Shown here: positions 56,558 through 64,000 of the stretch, in pieces | Layout of the letters: each line of letters begins with the position of its first letter | How positions within the stretch are numbered: position 1 is the stretch's first letter | Assembly (NCBI GenBank): GCA_014529385.2 | Contig: CM043953.1 | Coordinates: 112,160,549 to 112,224,548, forward strand | Direction of reading: 5' to 3' | DNA from: Adiantum capillus-veneris | Taxonomy: Eukaryota > Streptophyta > Polypodiopsida > Polypodiales > Pteridaceae | DNA: 64,000 nt | Made by a program: the position numbers and the translations under genes | Notes under the pieces: generated by a model | Told to the model about the DNA's origin: nothing | The model's input: only the letters and a program-made list of their open reading frames with translations | Databases searched by the model: none

Positions 56558-57915
56558 GGGAGGAGGGGTATAGCGGCTTAGTACTTAGGCACCACAAAAG
56601 GATGGCGAATCCGCACACCCTTCACACATACACAAGCTCACCCCAAACACAAGACTAGGTGGCGATTCCGCACACCTCACATGGGCAAAACATTGCAAGA
56701 AAAAATACTCACAAAACCTCAAGCTTTATTTAGAGAATAAGGCGATGAAATGGGGAGCATAGGGTAGGGGAATGAGAAGGGAGAGCGTGGTAGAGCACAT
56801 GGCGGATAGGTGGGAGTTGATGGGGAAGACTTGCACGAGGGTTATGGCCATCATCCTTCATTTAGCTGCCCTTCATCTTCCATAGCCCAAGGGTGTAGAG
56901 GTCATGCTCAAGACGAGCATGGTGATTGCGGTGATGGTGATGGTGTGGGTGTGTGTGAGTGCACTAGGCACACACAATGCATAGTGTGGGTGTGTGTGAG
57001 TGCACTAGGCACACACAATGCATAGTGTATTCTTTGGTGATGTTGTGTGTGTCCTTAGTGTGATGGTGACCCCTCTCTATATAGGGGAGGAGGGGGGAGA
57101 AATTCTAGAATTTAGAAATGAAGAAATCATTATCTACATAGGCCATTTGACTGTGGGCCCCACTTGTCTGGGTGTGTGTATATGTGCCAGAACAGCAGTT
57201 TCATGAGAGAGAAACTAAGAGAGAGAGATGGGTTGATGAAAAAAGTGAGATGTGACATGGAGAATAAAGTAATTACAAGAGGGGAGAGAGGGGAGTGTGT
57301 TCAGAGGTGAATCTGTGTGCAGATGTGTGTGAACACAAGAAAAATCAGGTAGCCACCGGGTGGGGATGGGTCTGTGGGCACCTTTTTCAGTGAAACTGAG
57401 TGTGTGTGAGTGTGGGGAAGGTTATTTAGCTATAAGACAAGAGACATGGCGCCCTTTAGAGAGAGAGGAGGGTATTTGGGTCATGGGATATGATAGGAGA
57501 GAGAAAGGGGGGGTGGGGTATACTATTTTGGAAGATAGCATAAGTTGCATGTGAGTTAGGGTGCATTATTGGTGAGTTATAATGCATTATTGGTGAGAGG
57601 TGGGGTAGCTTGAGGGGAGAGAGAAAGGAGAAAGGACAAGGGGAAGAGAGAGGGGGTTGACCTTTTGAGTGGAGGAGAGTAAAAGGGACACACGGCGGGG
57701 CATCAGTGAAGAAAAAGGAGGCAAGGTGGGCATGGGCTGCCCCGGAGGCATGAGGTGGCCTATTTTAGCTTTCTCATATATTTACATAATCATACTTTTT
57801 TTTTTCTTACTTTTTCCCAATGCCTTTTATCACTCCCTCCCTAAGAGGAGGTTTCCATGGGGTGGGGACGAGAGAAGAGGGGTATGGGAGCTTGGCTTGT
57901 GAAAAGCCCCCATCA
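56311..57915 (-). repeat. 5' LTR of the gag/membrane-ORF element
   Basis: Counterpart of 50793-52352, longer partly because of a 41-bp tandem duplication (GGGTGTGTGTGAGTGCACTA at 56947 and 56988). Contains (GA)n at 56524-56554. It holds the element's promoter. Confidence 0.95.
57076..57086 (-). promoter_or_regulatory. TATA-like box in the 5' LTR
   Basis: Minus strand CCCCTATATAGAGAGG; the 3' LTR has CCCCTATATAAAGAGG at the same place. Conserved A/T core in a G/C-rich setting, correctly oriented for the element. Confidence 0.5.
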
Positions 57916-57919
57916 ATGG

Positions 57920-58310
57920 CAGTCCCAAGCCAGCATGGTTGGACACAAAAAAGTGAAAAGGGATTTCATGAGAGACACAAGACAATCCTTAGAGATTTCA
58001 GCAGCAGAGAGACGCAACCAGAGCACGTTTGGAATCTGCTGGAGCATCACATCTTGGGAGTGGAGACTACGATACGCTTCAACATGAGTTTGTAAGTAGT
58101 ATAGGTATGCTTCAAATTATTGAAAAAATATATGTTATTTAAAGATTTATCTAATGATTAAACCATAATTTTGCAGGAAGTTATAGTGAAGCGTCCTACG
58201 ACACGCCGAGAGGAGAAGTATGGGTACAAGCATGGACTTGTGGCCCTTTTGACCTAGCTGCACGAGGAGGAAGAGGACGTCGATTGGGAGGCATTACCAT
58301 GAGGGTCTTA
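57920..58310 (+). pseudogene. Second CACTA gene of element 2, 3' part with one intron
   Basis: Resumes after the LTR element. An exon to 58091 (containing TWNLLEHHILG-like sequence in one frame) is followed by a clean GT-AG intron (58092-58176: GTAAGT...TTTTGCAG). The final exon reads VIVKRPTTRREEKYGYKHGL, then an acidic LHEEEEDVDWEALP. The corresponding last exon of element 1 (TGREPTPYKREYAG) is similar. Confidence 0.65.
58092..58176 (+). other. Intron in the second CACTA 2 gene
   Basis: 85-bp AT-rich interval with GTAAGT donor and TTTTGCAG acceptor. Confidence 0.7.
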
Positions 58311-58339
58311 TCACTCAGTGATTGTTTGCATATATATGT

Positions 58340-58680
58340 ACAGTTTCTTAGTGCTTATGTTTATGGTTTATGGTTATGTTTATGATATGGCACAGATGTT
58401 ATGGTTAAGATTTGGTAGTCAAGTTAAGGTTATGGTTTTGCTATGATGGTATGGAAATCATGTGATGGTTATGGTTATGGTTGTGCAATGATGGTATGGA
58501 TTTTATGGTTATGGTATGACAAGCAGGTTATGGTAATGGTTATGGTATGGCAAACAGGTTATGTTTATGGTTTTTTAGTTTTCAACTCATGTTTTAATTA
58601 TGGTTATAAGATCTTTATGCCATTATGCCATCATCAAGCTTTTGATTTTGTGGTTATGTTATTCTTATAATTTTGGTAAT
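58340..58680 (+). repeat. Degenerate (TATGGT)n array
   Basis: Many ATGGTTATGGTTATGG and GGTATGG units with larger echoes (GACAAGCAGGTTATGG / GGCAAACAGGTTATG). It lies in the right subterminal part of CACTA element 2; no coding signal. Confidence 0.8.
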
Positions 58681-59094
58681 TGCCATACACTCGCTCTTTA
58701 GTGTCAGCTTATAGGTGGAGTGTGGTTGCTTGTGTACTCTTCCTTTGGACAGAGAGGGCTGTTTTATTTTGCTGCAGTACACAGTGCAGCATCACTTCCC
58801 AACCATCTCTGCCCAAAAAAATATGCAGGTTTGGTCATCAGTACAGAGTATGATATAAGCATCGGTACAGACTTTGGTAGATGCGTCGAAATATGCTATA
58901 GTATTATCGGTGGATTGCGTAGTCCGACACTCATTTCATAATTTATTTCGACGCATAATATACCGGTACTTATACCAACATCAAGATACCGGTGTCTCCT
59001 TCAAGGCCTATTTCAGTGCTTTTTTAGTTTTAAAACTAACTCTATTTGTCGGTATTTGCACCAAGTTTTGCACGCCGTATGGAGCTATGCTATT
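58681..59094. other. Probable right subterminal region of CACTA element 2
   Basis: Contains inverted GATGCGTCGAAATA and ATTTCGACGCAT, and GTCGGTATTTGC, echoing GCGTCAAATTACCGACGC at the left end. The exact terminus was not identified. Confidence 0.5.
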
Positions 59095-61300
59095 GCATTC
59101 CTTGAGTATACAGAGGTATGGTCTCGATAATCCTTTTTTATCTTTGGTTGGAACTTTTCTTCATTGGCATGTGAGTCATACCATTGTTGAGTAAGGGATT
59201 TTTTCGTTACAGGTACTCCCATTTTGGTGTGAACAATTGCCTTCTTGTACCCGAAGTAGTCATTGCAGTAAGCAAATTCTTTTGGAAACACATCCGGTGT
59301 GTCCCATCCAACTGAGCTGTGTATATTTGTACAATCTTCAAGGCACTGGGGTCTGTTGTAGGCATTGTATAAAAAATTTACATGGCGATAATTGTAGATT
59401 AGTGACCGGGCTAAAGTAATGTTAGTCGTTGTTTTTGCGTTGACGGCCCTATTCATTAAATATAACAATGTTGAAGCATCTCGTAGCCATTACTAAAGAA
59501 AGTATGTTTCTGGCCATCAATGTTTTCTTTGTCGGTATTAGGGTAAGTTCATAAGAATTTATGTACAATATTTGATTAGTGACAACAATCTCCTTTCCTA
59601 ACTTGGATTGTGTCAACTAGATACTCCCAACAAGTGAGGGTTTATGCTCAGGTGGTCTAAACTCTGGGTTCCATACAGCATGATACCAAGCTCAAAATGT
59701 ATTAGGTATAATACAATCTGTAGACATCAAGCTTTTCTTCTCTTCCCCATTATGCGTGGTAGTGACAAGCCTTTGCACTTCCATTCAAGTTTGGAAAAGC
59801 TCCTCCACCATAAGGTGGGAGAGTATATCCACCCATATCCCTCGAGGTAAGATTTCAGTTATCTACATACAAACCCCATCACTCAAGTTATTTAGAATGA
59901 TAAATCAAGATTCAAACTATAATATTATATACTCAAAACAATATGTGTTACATCAGAATAAAAATTTTTTAATCGCAGAAGACCAAACAGGTACATAGTG
60001 TTTCTAGGGAGATACATAAGTACGAAAGGGTCCTTTGAACCAATTCTTGGTTCCTATAACCGAGGTCCTATCCCTATATTTGTTCACATCTCGAGTATGA
60101 AAGTTTAGCACTTCAACTTGTGCATCAAAATTCACATCTTCCTTTTTGTACCATTTCTCCCCTCGTGCTGCATTCGTGGGTGGTAATCCATTAAACGAGT
60201 TTACATGAGCATGCCGTTCATTTACATCACCTTTGTAGAAATATCTACTGGAGTTCACTACCATTGGTTGTTCTTGTGCAAAGTCACTAATGCACCTAGG
60301 ATTCTCATAGTCATCAAAGGTAACGGCGGTGATATTGTGAGGGTTGTATTTGATAATAGCTCCATGTAGACTCTATTGAACCAATCTTAAGGTACATAAT
60401 AGAATCGGTTGCCGCCATTTGACTTCTGCCATACTCTAATTATGACCTTCTCACAAAAACCGTATCTTTGGTTTAGCATGAGGGCATTCTTACTAAGTAT
60501 GAGTTCTCAACTTGGTATGTCCAAAAGAGAGCACAGGTTAAGGTAAATAACATATCCTTACACTTTAATATCACCTTTTTGGATCTTTTTCTTTACCCAA
60601 AGCTATGGATTGATCATAAACCTATCAGGCACTTGTGTTCGATGTTCAAGATGAGCTTCAACATATAACTCCCATGCTACGTAAGTGTTGAGTACAAGGT
60701 AGTCTCTAGTCCCCTTTGAAACTCGAACCACTTCAATTCCCTAATGGAGACTGAATCCAACCACATAATTGAAAAAGACTTTGTGCAAAGTCACTTGGGA
60801 TTTCATCTAGACAATTTAGAAGAACCATCTAAAGCAAGACAAGGAGAGATAAACTTAGTACACATGTGAACCAAAATTGAGTCTATGCTTCTTTTATTCA
60901 GCAAAATTTGATTTTTATGACTTCTTTACAATATTATGAGTGCCTTGAAGCTAATTCTTTAAATATTCTTTTAACTCTCATGACAGGATATTCTCTCAGA
61001 CCTCCCACGCGCCAACGTGGTCTGTAGTTATCTTCTAGGTTTTCTTCTCATATGACAGGCGCAAGAGCTTCAAACTTCTTAGCAACTTCGGTAATACTTA
61101 ACATTTGGGAGCGCATCGCCAAGTAGTAGAACATGTCTTCTAGGCCTAACCATATTGTGAGTTGAAGTAGCATGAGGTTGGCAATCCAATCTCTTGGACT
61201 CTCGTCAATATAGATAAAGAATTGACGGAAGGGTTCTTGGTAACGGGTAAGGTAACTACTGTTAACAATCTTTCAAAAAGTTGTGCTTCCTGGCATCCTA
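59085..61300 (-). pseudogene. Degenerate coding region, unrecognised protein
   Basis: Protein-like blocks succeed one another on the minus strand. 61294-60955: DESPRDWIANLMLLQLTIW, LEDMFYYLAMRSQMLSITEV, YRPRWRVGGLREYPVMRVKR. 60760-60560: VSKGTRDYLVLNTYVAWELY, RTQVPDRFMINP. 60375-60004: YNPHNITAVTFDDYENPRC, SSRYFYKGDVNERHAHVNSF, NKYRDRTSVIGTKNWFKG. 59830-59090: GGYTLPPYGGGAFPNLNG, NFLYNAYNRPQCLEDCTN, FAYCNDYFGYKKAIVHTKM. Stops, frame changes and spacer-like gaps separate them. I cannot name a family. The blocks lack reverse-transcriptase, integrase or transposase signatures; an endogenous viral coat-type gene or an unknown mobile-element gene are possibilities only. Confidence 0.5.
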
Positions 61301-61424
61301 AAAATAAAATATTAGAGAGTTTGAGACTTTGGAGCCAATTTGGGAATCACAATGTCTTGAACATTTGATCATATGGACAAATCTCAAACTATTTTTGAAG
61401 ACCAAAGCTTTCCACAAGGAACCA

Positions 61425-63640
61425 TAACCATGCATATGAAGCATCCCCATCAATCCATAAGTTTCCATACATCATATAATAACATTCCATCACCATAAAC
61501 ATGATGCAAAACAGCTCTGATCTTTAGGTCAACCATAAACCATAACTTCACACATATGCAAAAAAACAATTTTTTTGACATTTTCGGGAGCATGAATAAT
61601 ATGAAAATGAAAGTATTTGACCTCAAACCAATGCATCAAGCTCAGATCCATGATATAGACTAGCACTCTATCACATCACTTTACCCATATCGTACTTACA
61701 CAACAAACGGTAACCCAAAAAGAAAGCCGCTTTAATTATATCTGCCTATGCGGTTCAGGTTGTCTAACTATATACCCTCACATAAGTTTATGGGCATCTA
61801 ATACCTGAAATCAACTCACTAAAACAAACCATAAATCATACATAAATAACTTAGTTGAATCACGAGGTCATATGGTACTCCCCCTTGGTAGCACCTCTAC
61901 ACGCGTAGGTAAAACCGGTTATGGAACAATTAATAACTCGCATTCCCGAGGTGATAATGGAGACTTAAATACATTCATTATCAAGTTTCATTAATCTTCT
62001 CAATTGGTTAAGTGGGTTTGCCCATCCGGTGAATCTATTCTCTAAGGAGCTTGGAGTTAAAAAATTTGGTTGTGTAGTGGGCAGCAAGCTGTTTTTTGAC
62101 CATATCTCTTAGCTCCTGCGTGATTTTCATATGACACCTAAGAGAGAAAATGTTCTAAATGATGTGTTTTATCCTTGGTACAAAGGATTCGGGCTGATTC
62201 ATAACGGTTTGTGATTTATGACCAAAAAAGGGTTCCTATCGCCTCTATGACGTGAAACAAAAAGCGCTTTTTATACACGTACGTGATCATAAATGCATCA
62301 TGTGAATAAATCAGTGTGGTAAACATGATGAAATAATCATGGGACAACTTCATACGTACTCATTTAATCCGTACATGCACTCATATACGAAAAAACAATC
62401 ACCGAGTGGGTGACTACTCAAAAAACGACATAGAGAGAGAGATGATGATGGCTATGGACTTTAGAGCTTCTCACCGTGCTTTAGGATCGGCTATGGCTGT
62501 AAAGGATTCTTGCTTTGCCGCAAGAGAGAAGTGATGAGAGCTACGTAGAGGTATCCGCCAAGAGAGCTTCCGGAGTGCGCCTATTCCATGAAACGAGAGA
62601 GGAGATAGTAAGCAAGTAGAGAGAGAATATCCTTCTTCTTCTTCTTCTTCTTCTTCTCGAGGGAGAAGTGCTTATGGAGATGGTGATGAAGAGATTGTAC
62701 CACTATGTATAGCCTTGTAGTAGTAGATGGAAGAGACGACACTGAAAAATAAGCACTAAGTGGCAATTCATAGCCAAGTGCAGTAGGCCAGAGTGATGCC
62801 CAAGCCAGTTACTAGCGCTACCTCTCAGCCAGGATTAGATGCAAGCTTTTGGAAAAAGGCTCCAGATTTTTCTGAAAACATGGCACAACTTTTGGTAGTC
62901 AACTCTTCCACTTACCATTCAATTTTTACAATAAATTGGCCAATTAAACAATATCCAACCAACTAATGGAACCTTAGCTAGACTATGCCGCACAGTAATG
63001 TCCCGCCATAATTATGACCTTCCTGTTCCTTTCCCAGCGTATTTACGATATCGCTTTTTATAAAAGTAATTCATGTAAAAATCTCGTTTGGTCCTGTTTT
63101 TTCTCCGAGTGATCCGACGGAGACAAATTAATATTTTTATGTTTATGTCAACCTAAAAAGTACATTGCTTTTGAAAAACGCCAAAAAACACAAAAGGCTA
63201 AAAATAGCGTAAAAACTTAAAAAAACAAAAATTTTAAAAATTCAACCACGGGTTCCCCTCGTTCACACGGAAGTAAGAAAGCGGACTCGCTTTTCAATGA
63301 AAAACACTAAAAATCATGAAAGCTAAAAATAGTGTGAAAAGCACTCAAAAAACAAATTTTTACAAAATTGAACCATAGCTTCACTAGCATACGTAGATCA
63401 AGGATCCGACCTTACTTTTGCAAAAGAAACACCTATAAGCATAAAAAGCTAAAAATAACGATTTTTTCCAAAATTAAACCAAACATCCGTCTAACCTACT
63501 GGAACATGGAAACGGCCTTGCTTTTCACTTTAGAACCTTCCAATACTGTCAATCAAGCATCTTAAGTAAAAATTTACCAAAGTAATTATTGAAAGCTAAT
63601 TTTTTTTTAAAAAGAGACCCAAAAATTGGGGATCTTACAC
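61425..63640 (-). repeat. Probable 5' LTR (or most of it) of gypsy 2
   Basis: Matches 21555-23204 with many substitutions, including a (CTT)n tract at about 62631-62658 and the end GGGGATCTTACA. About 515 bp (61709-62225) has no counterpart in the left copy. Confidence 0.75.
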
Positions 63641-64000
63641 ACTTCAATTTTCCTTGCTCATAGTTGTTTGAAACTGCAAAGAAATTTGATACGGCCATAA
63701 GTTGAGGACTGAAAGCCCGATTTGAGGGCACGATCAAGCACATGTTGTAATGCATTTTGAGCAATAGAAATATTACCCCATCTAAACTTTATTCAACTTT
63801 CCCAACATACATCATGACGTGGATCCAAAAACATTAAAACCAAGCCTAGAAAATACTTCCACTTTCCATATCTCCCTTGTTCACAGAATGTAATTGACGA
63901 GCCGTAAAGACAAGAATGGAGAGCATTTGAAGCACTATAATTTGGCCCATTAAATCAAAATTTGATTGCATCTTGATTTTCAAGCATTAAACCCCATTTG
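63641..64000 (-). other. Unassigned right flank with a weak coding trace
   Basis: Immediately outside the gypsy 2 LTR end. The minus strand near 63785-63660 reads RWGNISIAQNALQHVLDRAL then KSGFQSSTYGRIKFLC before a stop. It could be host or another element; not recognised. Confidence 0.25.

Larger units (their letters stand above)
50789..57919 (-). mobile_element. Non-autonomous LTR retrotransposon with gag plus a membrane-segment ORF, no pol
   Basis: 7.1 kb on the minus strand. LTRs at 50793-52352 (3') and 56311-57915 (5'), each TG...CA; 4-bp target repeat ATGG at 50789-50792 and 57916-57919. A PBS abuts the 5' LTR and a purine tract abuts the 3' LTR. Between them are three coding blocks (55041-55671, 53438-54928, 52244-53371). 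No reverse transcriptase, RNase H or integrase is visible, so mobility must depend on a partner. LTRs differ by a few percent by eye. It sits inside the second gene of CACTA element 2. Confidence 0.9.
45991..59094 (+). mobile_element. CACTA (EnSpm) DNA transposon 2, internally deleted, hosting an LTR element
   Basis: The left end CACTACAAGAGG at 45991 is identical over 12 bp to that of element 1 and is followed by inverted GCGTC / GACGC words. The gene order resembles element 1, but the catalytic TNP2 core is missing. The right end is uncertain: subterminal GCGTCG and CGACGC words at 58880-58970 and GTCGGTATTTGC near 59045 suggest it lies near 59.0-59.1 kb. An alternative terminus is CTCTTTAGTG at about 58698. 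The likely left target triplet is ATT (45988-45990). Confidence 0.72.
21555..63640 (-). mobile_element. Old Ty3/gypsy chromovirus (gypsy 2) split by nested insertions
   Basis: Pieces of one minus-strand element at 23205-24346, 25668-25973, 32722-32990, 34299-36583 and 45316-45990 give, in reverse order, PBS, gag, protease, RT, RNase H, integrase and chromodomain. Direct repeats at 21555-23204 and 61425-63640, both ending GGATCTTACA, are its likely LTRs. Each piece meets the next exactly at an insertion's TSD. All genes are disabled. The outer left boundary, and how the 5' LTR joins the right end of the second CACTA element, are unresolved. Confidence 0.7.

Noticed and set aside
58689..58698. 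CTCTTTAGTG as the right end of CACTA element 2
   Set aside because: Similar to the left TIR, but the following triplet TCA does not match ATT, and further CACTA-like subterminal words lie to its right. Kept only as an alternative.

Overview
The window is transposable-element-rich plant nuclear DNA. No intact host gene could be identified. The element repertoire (Ty3/gypsy chromoviruses, CACTA/EnSpm elements with DUF4216 and a TNP2-type transposase, a plant-type L1 with a DUF4283-like ORF1) places it in a land plant. A LINE with an RRM-like, coiled-coil ORF1 rather than DUF4283, many long (GA)n/(CT)n tracts, and TTAA-flanked piggyBac-like elements lean away from flowering plants, perhaps towards a fern or other non-seed plant. 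That lineage call is inference.

Layout. 1-3.3 kb: 5' part of a minus-strand gypsy-type element (gag pseudogene running off the left edge) followed by tandem repeats. 3.3-5.3 kb: unassigned sequence with degenerate coding traces. 5.4-10.0 kb: a minus-strand LINE with two open ORFs that share one frame and are separated by a single TAG. 10.0-11.9 kb: unassigned, with a long (GA)n tract. 11884-20789: gypsy element 1, complete with LTRs, a 5-bp target-site duplication (TSD), PBS, PPT and an almost intact gag-pol on the minus strand. 21.5-63.6 kb: remains of an old minus-strand chromovirus (gypsy 2), split by nested insertions.

The nest inside gypsy 2. Two TTAA-flanked 1.3-kb elements (24347-25667 and 32991-34298), an L1 (25974-32707, 14-bp TSD), a CACTA element (36584-45315, TSD GTT) and a second CACTA element (from 45991, right end near 59 kb) interrupt it. 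The second CACTA element is itself interrupted by a 7.1-kb LTR element (50789-57919). Removing the first four insertions with one TSD copy each brings the gypsy 2 gag, RNase H and integrase reading frames back into register, which supports those boundaries independently.

The most unusual items are: (1) the LINE whose ORF2 has no usable AUG and follows ORF1 in frame after one TAG; (2) the LTR element at 50789-57919, which has no pol but carries gag, then an in-frame TAG, then an ORF with a predicted membrane segment, plus another ORF upstream of gag; (3) the TTAA-flanked elements whose ends resemble piggyBac; (4) telomere-like TTAGGT arrays inside the left ends of both CACTA elements; (5) a degenerate, unrecognised coding region at 59085-61300. 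All assignments come from reading the sequence; no database search was run.
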